Positions 48,154 through 60,700 of a DNA stretch of 64,000 bases are shown in pieces. Position numbers and translations under genes: made by a program. Numbering within the stretch: the first letter of the stretch is position 1; each line of letters opens with the position of its first letter. The stretch is taken from contig JAUJYZ010000996.1 in the NCBI GenBank assembly GCA_033675265.1, forward strand, positions 293,001 to 357,000, in the 5' to 3' direction. Origin of the DNA: Actinostola sp. cb2023 (taxonomy: Eukaryota > Cnidaria > Anthozoa > Actiniaria > Actinostolidae). The notes beneath the pieces were generated by a model that was not told the DNA's origin, searched no databases, and saw nothing but the letters and a program-made list of their open reading frames with translations.

Positions 48154-48365
48154 AAGAGAGTTTAAGCATCACGTTTACGTAAACGCCAAACGTCAGATTG
48201 ACTTTTGAATTTCGCTTTAAAAACGTCAAATAAACGGGAAAAACCCCAAATGAATACTTATGTTTTCAAGAACGAGAAAAATGACCTCGTTTACGTCTAA
48301 ACGCGAAAGGATAGATAGCAAGCGCAGCAAAACCATGATCACGTGTACGATGCTTAAACTCTCTC
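48154..48365. repeat. Foldback / MITE-like element
   Basis: AGAGAGTTTAAGCATCACGT at the left and ACGATGCTTAAACTCTCTC at the right are inverted ends. Inner TTTACGTAAACGCC and TTTACGTCTAAACGCG continue the pairing. About 210 bases and non-coding. Confidence 0.65.
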
Positions 48366-49239
48366 ACGTTCCTCAGTGAAAGCACATTTAAAAAAAGTTA
48401 AAATACTTTGTAAAAACCTGCATACGTACAACCATATTTGGAACAAAATGATCCTGACATAAAACAATACTGTATATAAAGTGTTTTTCAGATAATAATG
48501 AGCTTGAGCCTGCAATACTAATAATAATAATGTACTGGTACTTTGGTACAAATATAGTGTACATGAGTATACTCCAATAATATTTTACAAAAGTTCATAA
48601 TAGTTATATGAGTGAAAATATAATAGCCTATCACTACTGCATGCAACGTGATTCTGAATAATAAAAAGTGAATTTTACGAAAAGCTGTTTATCTTATTTA
48701 GAGTGCAATGTTAGTGATAGATAGCTAGACTATCTTCGGTGAAAATGATAACTGGCAAGGTTTAGATTATAGTCTCATATGCACCCGTTCTTAGTCGCGG
48801 GATCCCTGTGCATAGGAGACTCGCAGGATGAGAAAACATGAGATCCTTGCAGACTTTTCTAGACTATAGCGTTGTCATGACAACCACAATAACAAACACT
48901 GAGCAGACAAATGTTTGTTTCTGTTGAAAAACGGTGTGGTGTCTAGCGCGCTGCGGGAGATTGTTCGTATTAGCATAAGCCTTCAGTAAAACAATCTGTT
49001 ACCATGGCAACCGCCCTATTCTAGAAGCAACATTTTACCGCGTTTATTGTTATTATTATAGAGGCAGGAATTACTATCTATACGTTAATGAAGGTAGTCG
49101 GTCAAGGTATGTATATATACAGCAATGCCGTTATTTTTCTTCTTTTTTTTCGTAGGCCACAAAATGCGAAGTATTTGTTCGTATCGAGTTTCAAGACTGA
49201 TTGTCTTCGTTACTGACTTCCATTCTTGTTTGTTCTTTA

Positions 49240-49445
49240 TGTATTGATTGAGAATACATCCAGTGTCTGTTCTTACGATATATGTATTGATGGAGAATAC
49301 ATCCAGTGTCTGTTCTTACGATATATGTATTGATTGAGAATACATCCAGTGTCTGTTCTTACGATATATGTATTGATGGAGAATACATCCAGTGTCTGTT
49401 CTTACGATATATGTATTGATTGAGAATACATCCAGTGTCCGACAT
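49240..49445. repeat. ~45-bp tandem repeat, five copies
   Basis: Units of TATGTATTGATTGAGAATAC followed by ATCCAGTGTCTGTTCTTACGATA. GATTGAG and GATGGAG alternate between successive copies, suggesting a dimer repeat. Confidence 0.92.
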
Positions 49446-49816
49446 TGATTTGTCACTGACTTATTTCGTCGTGTCAGTTTCAAGCTGTTCGTGATGGAAT
49501 CAGAATATACAGCAGACATAGACATAGACTTTATTTTAGTACCAGTAGTTTACATACAATTTAGTTTATAAGTTAAGTTTAGCTTACAGACCGAATAACC
49601 TTCTAAAGCTATATGTCCAAAACTGTTGTAAACTTTGCTATTGTGATTTTGTGTTGCCCACGGTATTCATCATACTTCAGCTAAGTTTGTTAACTTGCAG
49701 AGTACAGATTCTGATCAGTAAAGCATCTGTGTCCCTGATTATTCACTTACAGTATTTCCGCGGTTTTAGAGCGTATGTTTCAACAATTTTAACTGTTTTA
49801 TTCTCAGTTGTAAACC

Positions 49817-52800
49817 ATGGACACACTCACAAAGATAAATATACTGGTTGTAGTTGCAGTCTTAGCGGCCACGACCGTTAACGGTAAGATCTTGAACGAA
49901 TATGGCGCGTAAATTTGGTAAATATTTTAACTGAATCTTTTTTCATCAAAATTGTTACAAACTGATCAGTAGAGGAATTTTTTTCTGCATGTGTCTTTTA
50001 ATTTATTATGATGGAATTTGCCAATTGGAATATGCACAACATATATACATAGAACTTTACACCCCTACCACAAAAGCTTCCAGCCGTGAATTTCATAACC
50101 ACCCTACAGCGTACCCACCCCCTACACACACAATCTTGTCAACCTCCCACGTTCAATTAAACCGAAAGCCCCCTTAGTTCCTATGTTCTCAACGGGCAGA
50201 TATATGGCAAGTAGCAGTCATTATTTGTAATTATAAGCAAGTGTTTGTTACCTTGTTGTATAGGTGCAGCCTCTAACAGTACGTATATATTTGTAAGCAA
50301 GTGTTTGTTACCTTGTTGTATAGGTGCAGTGTCTAACAGTACGTATATATTTGTAAGCAAGTGTTTGTTACCTTGTTGTACAGGTGTGCAGTGTCTAACA
50401 GTACGTATATATTTGTAAGCAAGTGTTTGTTACCTTGTTGTATAGGTGCAGTGTCTAACAGTACGTATATATTTGTAAGCAAGTGTTTGTTACCTTGTTG
50501 TATAGGTGCAGTGTCTAACAGTACGTATATATTTATAAGCAAGTGTTTGTTACCTTGTTGTATAGGTGCAGCCTCTAACAGTACGTATATATTTGTAAGC
50601 AAGTGTTTGTTACCTTGTTGTATAGGTGCAGTGTCTAACAGTACGTATATATTTGTAAGCAAGTGTTTGTTACCTTGTTGTATAGGTGCAGCCTCTAACA
50701 GTACGTATATATTTGTAAGCAAGTGTTTGTTACCTTGTTGTATAGGTGCAGCCTCTAACAGTACGTACACTGAACAAGAAGAGATGTGACTCCATAGGAG
50801 TAGCCATAACGATCCTCGTCATACTCGTGATTCTGCTGTTGATTTTTCTCATCATTTTGTTGTTGATCTGCATCAGATTCTGCACTAAAGGATCAAGGTA
50901 AAAGTTACCGACAAACAAACAAGCAAACAAACCAACCAACCAACAAACAAACAAACAAACAAACAAGAAAATAACCAAATTTTAATTTAAAACAAACAAA
51001 GAAGCAACTCAGCAAACCTTTTGCTGGTGGTACAAACAAGAGAAGCTACTGAACGAGGAATAACAACTATGACTGCCAAGACGTCACGTGCAAACCAGCA
51101 ACAGCAGAAGGGAACTACCACCTCCACCCGACCAACAAACACCGACACGACTGATGAACCAAGAAAACACAGACAAACACTGAGATGGACAAACACCACC
51201 CATCAACTACCACCTCCATCCAACCAACAAAACACCGACACGACTGAACCAAGAAAACACAGACAAACACTGAGATGGACAAACACCACCCATCAACTAC
51301 CACCTCCATCCAACCAACAAACACCGACACGACTGAACCAAGAAAACACAGACAAACACTGAGATGGACAAACACCACCCATCAACTACCACCTCCATCC
51401 AACCAACAAACACCGACACGACTGAACCAAGAAAACACAGACAAACACTGAGATGGACAAACACCACCCATCAACTACCACCTCCATCCAACCAACAAAC
51501 ACCGACACGACTGAACCAAGAAAACACAGACAAACACTGAGATGGACAAACACCACCCATCAACTACCACCTCCATCCAACCAACAAACACCGACACGAC
51601 TGAACCAAGAAAACACAGACAAACCGATGGACAAACACCACCCATCAACTACTACCTCCTCCCGACCAACAAACACCGACACGACTGATGAACCAAGAAA
51701 ACACAGACAAACACTGAGATGGACAAACACCACCCATCAACTACCACCTCCACCTAACCACACAAACACGACTGATGAACCAAGAAAACACAGCCAAACC
51801 GATGGACAAACACCACCGTACCCATCAACTACCACCTCCACCCAACCAACAAACACCGACACGACTGATGAACCAAGAAAACACAGCCAAACCGATGGAC
51901 AAACACCACCCATCAACTACCACCTCCACCCGACCAACAAACACCGACACGACTGATGAACCAAGAAAACACAGACAAACACTGAGATGGACAAACACCA
52001 CCCATCAACTACCACCTCCACCCAACCACACAAACACGACTGATGAACCAAGAAAACACAGCCAAACCGATGGACAAACACCACCCATCAACTACCACCT
52101 CCACCCAACCACACAAACACGACTGATGAACCAAGAAAACACAGACAAACCGATGGACAAACACCACCCATCAACTACCACCTCCACCCGACCAACAAAC
52201 ACCGACACGACTGATGAACCAAGAAAACACAGACAAACACTGAGATGGACAAACACCACCCATCAACTACCACCTCCACCCAACCACACAAACACGACTG
52301 ATGAACCAAGAAAACACAGCCAAACCGATGGACAAACACCACCCATCAACTACCACCTCCACCCAACCACACAAACACGACTGATGAACCAAGAAAACAC
52401 AGACAAACCGATGGACAAACACCACCCATCAACTACCACCTCCACCCAACCACACAAACACGACTGATGAACCAAGAAAACACAGACAAACCGATGGACA
52501 AACACCACCCATCAACTACCACCTCCACCCAACCAACAAACACTGACACGAATGAACCAAGAAAACACAGACAAACACTGAGATGGACAAACACCACCCA
52601 TCAACTACCACCTCCACCCAACCAACAAACACTGACACGACTGAACCAAGAAAACACAGACAAACACTGAGATGGATAAACACCACCCAGCAACTACCAC
52701 CTCCACCCAACCAACAAACACTGACACGAATGAATCAAGAAAACACAGACAAACACTGAGATGGACAAACACCACCCATCAACTACCACCTCCACCCAAC

Positions 52801-54239
52801 CAACAAACACCGACACGACTGATGAACCAAGAAAACACAGACAAACACCGAGATGGACAAACACCACCCATCAACTACCACCTCCACCCAACCAACAAAC
52901 ACTGACACGAATGAACCAAGAAAACACAGACAAACCGATGGACAAACATCACCCATCAACTACCACCTCCACCCAACCAACAAACACTGACACGAATGAA
53001 CCAAGAAAACACAGACAAACCGATAGACAAACATCACCCATCAACTACCACCTCCACCCAACCAACAAACACTGACACGAATGAACCAAGAAAACACAGA
53101 CAAACACTGAGATGGACAAACACCACCCATCAACTACCACCTCCACCCAACCAACAAACACTGACACGAATGAACCAAGAAAACACAGACAAACACTGAG
53201 ATGGACAAACACCACCCATCAACTACCACCTCCACCCAACCAACAAACACTGACACGAATGAACCAAGAAAACACAGACAAACACTGAGATGGACAAACA
53301 CCACCCATCAACTACCACCTCCACCCAACCAACAAACACCGACACGACTGATGAACCAAGAAAACACAGACAAACACCGAGATGGACAAACACCACCCAT
53401 CAACTACCACCTCCACCCAACCAACAAACACCGACACGACTGATGAACCAAGAAAACACAGACAAACACAGAGATGGACAAACACCACCCATCAACTACC
53501 ACCTCCACCCAACCAACAAACACTGACACGAATGAACCAAGAAAACACAGACAAACCGATGGACAAACATCACCCATCAACTACCACCTCCACCCAACCA
53601 ACAAACACTGACACGAATGAACCAAGAAAACACAGACAAACACTGAGATGGACCAACACCACCCATCAACTACCACCTCTATCCAACCAACAAACACTGA
53701 CACGAATGAACCAAGAAAACACAGTCAAACCTATGGATGGACAAACTAACATCAACCACCCACTTTCTGCAAACACTATCATCATCATCAACTACAAACA
53801 AAGCAGTTTCACATAACAAATTGAATGATATTAGATATTAGTGATGTAGTAATTGTGCCTCCTTGTTGGTTTGAACAGAACGAAGGACATCGAAGACCAA
53901 ACTGTCATGACGACATACAGAAATGATACCCAGGAACAACCAGCCCCTGCAACACAGCAACCTCCATCAGAAACACAACCAGGCGTCCGTCAACACTCCA
54001 AACCTGGAAGTATGTGTATTTGTGAAGAATGTCAGGAGATACGAAATAATACACAACCCAAAGAAGACAGAAGCCCTGAATCGCGGCAACCATCTGCAAC
54101 ACGAACAACTATGGTTTATGTATCACCTCAAACACAGCAAAGATCCAACCAACCACCACCACTGTTCAAACCTGGACAAGCATGTATGTGTGAAGAATGT
54201 CAGGATATACGCCGTGATGCAGGCAATACTCACCGATAA
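49817..54239 (+). CDS. Small single-pass membrane protein with duplicated CxCEECQ motif (paralogue 2)
   Basis: Not a family I recognise. Exons 49817-49883, 50762-50897, 53879-54239 give 564 nt (187 aa), GT-AG and phase-consistent (1, then 2), the same plan as the upstream gene. Exon 1 is a signal peptide (MDTLTKINILVVVAVLAATT). Exon 2 has a tiny basic ectodomain (VRTLNKKRCDS) and a long TM segment rich in Ile/Leu, ending CIRFCTKGSR. Exon 3 is a Gln/Pro-rich cytoplasmic tail with two copies of a motif, KPGSMCICEECQEIR and KPGQACMCEECQDIR, about 75 residues apart; the three cysteines could bind a metal or be acylated. The acceptor of exon 2 lies in a repeated block, so its exact start is the least certain point. 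Polyadenylation signal AATAAA at about 54627. Confidence 0.78.
50225..50765. repeat. 60-bp array copying the exon 2 acceptor of the second small membrane gene, nine copies
   Basis: Each unit has TTGTTGTATAGGTGCAG, then CCTCTAACAGTACGTA or a GTGTCTAACAG variant, then TATATATTTGTAAGCAAG. It therefore offers both an acceptor-like AACAG|TACGTA and a donor-like TTT|GTAAGC. The last copy runs into the real exon 2 at 50762. Confidence 0.95.
50915..50970. repeat. (AAAC)n simple repeat
   Basis: Imperfect AAAC/AACC tetranucleotides just after the exon 2 donor. Confidence 0.9.
51110..53740. repeat. ~85-bp minisatellite in intron 2 of the second small membrane gene
   Basis: About 30 units, each with CAACTACCACCTCCACCCAA, CCAACAAACACCGACACGA, ACCAAGAAAACACAGACAAA and GATGGACAAACACCACCC. 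Length variants of roughly 75, 83 and 92 bases alternate. Thr/Pro/His-rich frames are open over several units but are interrupted by stops and lack splice support, so the array is treated as intronic. Confidence 0.93.
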
Positions 54240-54338
54240 TCGTTAATATTATTACAATGTTTATTAGAGATCGCACCCTTCCCCGCGGCTCTTCGTTCCA
54301 CTTTTCTCTCCTGCTGACTTTTCTTGGAAGCTGCTTCA

Positions 54339-54388
54339 GGTCGAGATTGGGGTAGAAATACAGTACAATGTCTACCCCACTCTCGACC
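54339..54388 (+). other. Stem-loop in the 3' UTR of the second small membrane gene
   Basis: GGTCGAGATTGGGGTAGA and TCTACCCCACTCTCGACC pair over 18 positions with one mismatch around a 14-base loop. It lies about 100 bases after the stop codon. Function unknown; it could be a regulatory hairpin or a small foldback insertion. Confidence 0.55.
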
Positions 54389-54709
54389 CGGTACTATTGT
54401 TCGTGGACAGTGGAACAGAATACAGAAAAAGTCTATTAACGCAGTCACCACAATTGTTACAGACATTTCGAGGCTGCAGTATTAAAACATTTACACCGAA
54501 AACATGTCTAACAAATATGATCAACTCAACAGCGTTACATTATTTGAATGAAATAAGATATGATGGCGGGACACTGAAGGCTTCTAGCTGTTCTTTATTA
54601 CATGACTTGGACATAAGAATTCACTCAATAAAAACACAATGATTATCGAAGTGATTAGTCTATAAATGCACAACTAGTAACTAACGAAGTCTTTAAGTGT
54701 CTCATCGCA

Positions 54710-57700
54710 CTATTTTCTTTTTCGTAGAGCGCGCGGTTTGATTGCTACTGTAGGTGTTTTGTTCGTTTCTTGTACATCAGCAGTTTCTAATGGATTTGCT
54801 GCAGTGATATGTGTGTCTTCGCTTTTGTTCGACAATGATCTCCTCGACCGTTTTGCTCTGGATGCTGAACTGTCTTCGTCCTCGTCCATACTCGACGGTT
54901 CCTCCCCCGCGCCATCGTCGGTATCGGATATTTTCCTACTTCTTGTCAGTCTTCTTTTGCCAACAGCTGGCGATGACTCTTCACTTTTGATCTGCTTTTT
55001 TCCTGGTCCCCTCGCGGCTTTACCTCTCTGAGTTTGTGAACGTCGTCTTCCAGCGGTAGAATCAGTTGTCGCAGGCTTTTCATCTGTAAACACTGTTCTA
55101 TCAATGGAAGCAGTCTCAGTCTCACTTTCTGGCTGCGGGTCGTCAGTGCTTTCACTGGTAGTAGTTTTATCCTTATCAGCCACACCTTTCCGTGATCGTC
55201 CCTGTCGTCTTCCAGCAGTAGAATCAATCGTCTCAGTCTCTTCATCTGTAGACATTGCTGTTGCTACAGTCTCACTTTCTGGCTGCGGGTCGTCAGTGCT
55301 TTCACTGGTAGCAGTTTTATCCTTATCAGTCACGCCTTTCCGTGATCGTCCCTGTCGTCTTCCAGCAGTAGAATCAATCGTCTCAGAATCTGTAGTCATT
55401 GCTCTTGCTACAGTCTCACTTTCTGGCTGCGGGTCGTCAGTGCTTTCACTGGTAGCAGTTTTATTCTTATCAGTCATGCCTTTCCGTGATCGTCCTCGTC
55501 GTCTTCCAGCAGTAGAATCAATCGTCTCAGAATCTGTAGTCATTGCTCTTGCTACAGTCTCACTTTCTGGCTGCGGGTCGTCAGTGCTTTCACTGGTAGT
55601 AGTTTTATCCTTATCAGTCATGCCTTTCCGTGATCGTCCCTGTCGTCTTCCAGCAGTAGAATCAATCGTCTCAGAATCTGTAGTCATTGCTCTTGCTACA
55701 GTCTCACTTTCTGGCTGCGGGTCGTCAGTGCTTTCACTGGTAGTAGTTTTATCCTTATCAGTCATGCCTTTCCGTGATCGTCCCTGTCGTCTTCCAGCAG
55801 TAGAATCAATCGTCTCAGTCTCTTCATCTGTAGACATTGCTGTTGTTACAGTCTCACTTTCTGGCTGCGGGTCATCAGTGCTTTCACTGGTAGTAGTTTT
55901 ACCCTTATCAGTCACGCCTTTCCTTGATCGTCCCTGTCGTCTTCCAGCAGTAGAATCAATCGTCTCAGAATCTGTAGTCATTGCTCTTGCTACAGTCTCA
56001 CTTTCTGGCTGCGGGTCGTCAGTGCTTTCACTGGTTGTAGTTTTTATCCTTATCAGCCACACCTTTCCCTGATCGTCCCTGTCGTCTTCCAGCAGTAGAA
56101 TCAATCGTCTCAGAATCTGTAGTCATTGCTCTTGCTACAGTCTCACTTTCTGGCTGCGGGTCATCAGTGCTTTCACTGGTAGTAGTTTTACCCTTATCAG
56201 TCACGCCTTTCCTTGATCGTCCCCGTCGTCTTCCAGCAGTAGAATCAATCGTCTCAGAATCTGTAGTCATTGCTCTTGCTACAGTCTCACTTTCTGGCTG
56301 TGGGTCGTCAGTGCTTTCACTGGTTGTAGTTTTATCCTTATCAGTCACACCTTTCCCTGATCGTCCCTGTCGTCTTCCAGCAGTAGAATCAATCGTCTCA
56401 GAATCTGTAGTCATTGCTCTTGCTACAGTCTCACTTTCTGGATGTGGGTCGTCAGTGCTTTCACTGGTAGTAGTTTTACCCTTATCAGCCACACCTTTCC
56501 GTGATCGTCCTCGTCGTCTTCCAGCAGTAGAATCAATTGTCTCAGACTCTTCATCTGTAGACATTGCTGTTGCTACAGTCTCACTTTCTGGATGCGGGTC
56601 ATCAGTGCTTTCACTGGTAGCAGTTTTATCCTTATCAGCCACACCTTTCCGTGATCGTGATCGTCGTCTTCCAGCAGTAGAATCCATCGTCTCAGTCTCT
56701 TCATCTGGAGACATTGCTGTTGCTACAGTCTCACTTTCTGGCAGCGGGTCGTCAGTGCTTTCACTGGTAGTAGTTTTACCCTTATCAGTCACGCCTTTCC
56801 TTGATCGTCCCCGTCGTCTTCCAGCAGTAGAATCAATCGTCTCAGAATCTGTAGTCAATGCTCTTGCTACAGTCTCACTTTCTGGCTGCAGGTCGTCAGT
56901 GCTTTCACTGGTTGTAGTTTTATCCTTATCAGTCACGCCTTTCCCTGATCGTCCCTGTCGTCTTCCAGCAATAGAATCAATCGTCTCAGAATCTGTAGTC
57001 ATTGCTCTTGCTACAGTCTCACTTTCTGGATGTGGGTCGTCAGTGCTTTCACTGGTAGTAGTTTTACCCTTATCAGCCACACCTTTCCGTGATCGTCCTC
57101 GTCGTCTTCCAGCAGTAGAATCAATTGTCTCAGACTCTTCATCTGTAGACATTGCTGTTGCTACAGTCTCACTTTCTGGCTGCGGGTCGTCAGTGCTTTC
57201 ACTGGTAGTAGTTTTACCCTTATCAGCCACACCTTTCCGTGATCGTCCTCGTCGTCTTCTAGCAGTAGAATCAATCGTCTGAGACTCTTCATCTGTAGAC
57301 ATTGCTGTTGCTACAGTCTCACTTTCTGGCTGCGGGTCATCAGAGGGTACAGCCACTCCTTTCTGTTGCCGACCTCGTCGTTTTTGAGAGGAGTCTACTG
57401 CTCCAGACAACAGCTCTGAGGTATCCTCGTCAGCTCCCTTTCGTGATCTTGTAGTTCTTGTCTCCTTCTTTATCGAATTCGTTTGTCTCTTTGTGTCCTC
57501 TATGTTCTGGTCATTATCTGATGTGTTGGCGTTATGTGGTGGTGATGACACTGTGGCTGTTACTTCTATTTCCAATACACTAGATGGTAACTCTAACACC
57601 ACATTTTTCCTTGCCGACTCGGTTTTACTTTGTCGAGATGCCCTGGTTCTTCGTCCTCTTCTACCTGTGTTTGGTTTCGTAGTGATTGTTCTTTTGACGT

Positions 57701-60700
57701 CTAATTCTACAGTAAGTTCTTCCTGTGAACTGTCATCTGTGACTTTCTGTTGTTTAGTATTCTCGTCTTCCTCATCTTCGTCTGTTTTGGATGGAGCTTT
57801 TCTCTTGCGGCCTTGCTTAGTCCTGGGTGATATTGTTTGTATAGTAGTGAGAGCATCGCTTGATTGCTCAGTTTCTTTAGATGTGCTAGGTTTATCGGTA
57901 GTAAGTAAATCACTAGCACTCTCACATGGTGTCACAAATTGATCTTCACTGGAATCATTGTCATCTGTATCATCAGTTACTGTGCGTTGTGTCACTTTGT
58001 CTTCACCAACATTGTCATCTGTATCATCAGTTACTGTGCGTTGTGTCACTTTGTCTTCACCAACATTGTCATCTGTATCATCAGTTACTGTGCGTTGTGT
58101 CACTTCGTCTTCACCAACATTGTCGTCTGTATCATGAGTTACTGTGCGTTGTGTTACTTCGTCGTCTTCACCAACATTGCCGTCTGTATCATCAGTTACT
58201 GTGCGTTGTGTCACTTCTTCTTCACCAACATTGTCATCTGTATCATCAGTTACTGTGCGTTGTGTCACTTCGTCTTCACCAACAGTAATTTCTGCTGTTG
58301 GTTCAGTTGGTTCTGTGTCTTGAATACCTAAGGTGGAATTAACAGTTTTGGATCAAACATGACATTGACACAACCACAAACACATTGATAATAAGTGAGT
58401 AATTAAGGTAGATCCCTATAGTTATATAGTTATTCTGGACGGCATAGTTATTCTGGACGGCATAGTTATTCTGGAAGGCATAGTTATTCTGGAAGGCATA
58501 GTTATTCTGGACGGCATAGTTATTCTGGACGGCATAGTTATTCTGGAAGGCATAGTTATTCTGGACGGCATAGTTATTCTGGAAGGCATAGTTATTCTGG
58601 AAGGCATAGTTATTCTGGAAGGCATAGTTATATTGGAAGGCATAGTTATTCTGGAAGGCATAGTTATTCTGGAAGGCATAGTTATTCTGGAAGGCATAGT
58701 TATTCTGGAAGGCATAGTTATTCTGGAAGGCATAGTTATTCTGGACGGCATAGTTATTCTGGAAGGCATAGTTATTCTGGAAGGCATAGTTATTCTGGAA
58801 GGCATAGTCATTCTGGAAGGCATAGTTATTCTGGACGGCATAGTTATTCTGGACGGCATAGTTATTCTGGACGGCATAGTTATTCTGGAAGGCATAGTTA
58901 TTCTGGAAGGCATAGTTATTCTGGACGGCATAGTTATTCTGGAAGGCATAGTTATATTGGAAGGCATAGTTATTCTGGAAGGCATAGTTATTCTGGAAGG
59001 CATAGTTATTCTGGAAGGCATAGTTATTCTGGAAGGCATAGTTATTCTGGAAGGCATAGTTATTCTGGAAGGCATAGTTATTCTGGAAGGCATAGTTATT
59101 CTGGAAGGCATAGTTATTCTGGAAGGCATAGTTATTCTGGAAGGCATAGTTATTCTGGAAGGCATAGTTATTCTGGAAGACATAGTTATTCTGGAAGGCA
59201 TAGTTATTCTGGAAGGCGTAGTTATTCTGGAAGGCATAGTTATTCTGGAAGGCATAGTTATTCTGGACGGCATAGTTATTCTGGAAGGCATAGTTATTCT
59301 GGAAGGCATAGTTATTCTGGACGGCATAGTTATTCTGGAAGGCATAGTTATTCTGGAAGGCATAGTTATTCTGGAAGGCATAGGCACCGATTTGCACAAA
59401 GACAACAGACATCATCCACTGAATTGAACATTCCCTTTCCCTCCCTATAAAAGGGGTTCATTTCCTGCACACTATACTACTGACAATGATGTTATTCTTT
59501 GATTCCTGTGACATTTGTATATACTGTAATGTTGTATAATTACCATCCCCTGCTGTTCTGTCATCAACCTGTTCTTCACTAAACGAGTTTGGTTCTTCAC
59601 TACTCATGTTATCATCTGTTTCTTGTCCTTCACCTCGAACCTTGTCAATCTGGTTCAACAATTCTTCAAGTCTGTGTGAATCTTCTAGTGATTTAGCTTC
59701 ATCAACATCATTGTTCTCAGTAACATCAGAAGTGATTGGGGTGTCTTGAGTAACATGTGTATTACTGGAGAACCTAGATACTGGGTAAGGTCTTGCTGGG
59801 TATGTTCCTGGGGGTGCTGGTACTGATGGTGGTGGGTAATTGTAGTGGTACTCTGGTACTGGAGGTGGAGGGAAGGGTCGTGGGTATCCTCGTGGATGGT
59901 GAGGATAGTGACCAAATGGTGGTGGTGGTATGGGTGGCATTGGTGGTGGGTAGTAAGGGTCATGGTAACCATAGTCTGCATATCTATCACAAGAAGAAAC
60001 AAACTTCAACCACAACATTTAAACAACTTATAACAAGAACAACAGCAGTTTACCTCCCATACATAGGTGGGCCTGGTGGTGGTCTGTGGTGTGGATGATG
60101 TGGATGATGCCCATACTGATAAGGAGGTCTTGGGTACCTGGGTGGTAGTCCCCCACCATATGGTGGAGGAGCCCTGGGTGGTATATTCATTGGAGGTGGT
60201 ACTCTAGGAGGTGGTACTCTAGGAGGTGGTACCCTAGGAGGTGGTACCCTAGGAAGTGGTACCCTAGGAGGTGGTACCCTAGGAAGTGGTACCCTAGGAG
60301 GTGGTACTCTGGGTGGTGGAATCCTAGGAGGTGGCACTCTGGGTGGGACATGTCCAGGTGGTGGTGGAACTGCAGGGCAACCTGGTGGAGGTATTCCGCG
60401 TGGCCCAGGAGGAAAGGCACGAGGGGGTGAAAAACCAGGTGGTGGAACTCTTGGTGGTGGTAGTCTTGGTGACATCCGTGGAGGTGGGATTCTTGGTGGT
60501 GGGATTCCATGGGGAGGCATTCTTGGAGGCGGCATTCCTGGACGTGGAGGTAGACCTGGAGGTGGAAAGGGGGGTTGATATCTTGTTGGGGGTGGTACCC
60601 GTGGTGGAGGAACACTTGATGTACTTGTTGTTGTGGTATTTGATGTTTCAGTAGAGCCTCCTTTAGCAATCCCAAAGATGAGTTCCAAGTTTGTGGATGA

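Larger units (their letters stand above)
48044..49800. other. Region between the two small membrane genes
   Basis: Contains a foldback element (48154-48365), a 45-bp tandem repeat (49240-49445) and unique AT-rich sequence. No further copy of the signal peptide or TM exons was found. Confidence 0.45.

Noticed and set aside
51021..53816. Thr/Pro/His-rich mucin-like frames
   Set aside because: They fall in a minisatellite between a good donor (50897) and acceptor (53878) whose exons join in phase. The frames stop repeatedly and have no acceptor in the right phase.
55104..57282. Two long plus-strand frames (322 and 371 codons)
   Set aside because: They are the antisense of the coding repeat in the minus-strand gene; codon pattern and exon structure support the minus strand.
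58339..59427. Three frames of 264-358 codons
   Set aside because: They read the 18-bp intronic minisatellite on both strands; the flanking exons splice in phase across it.
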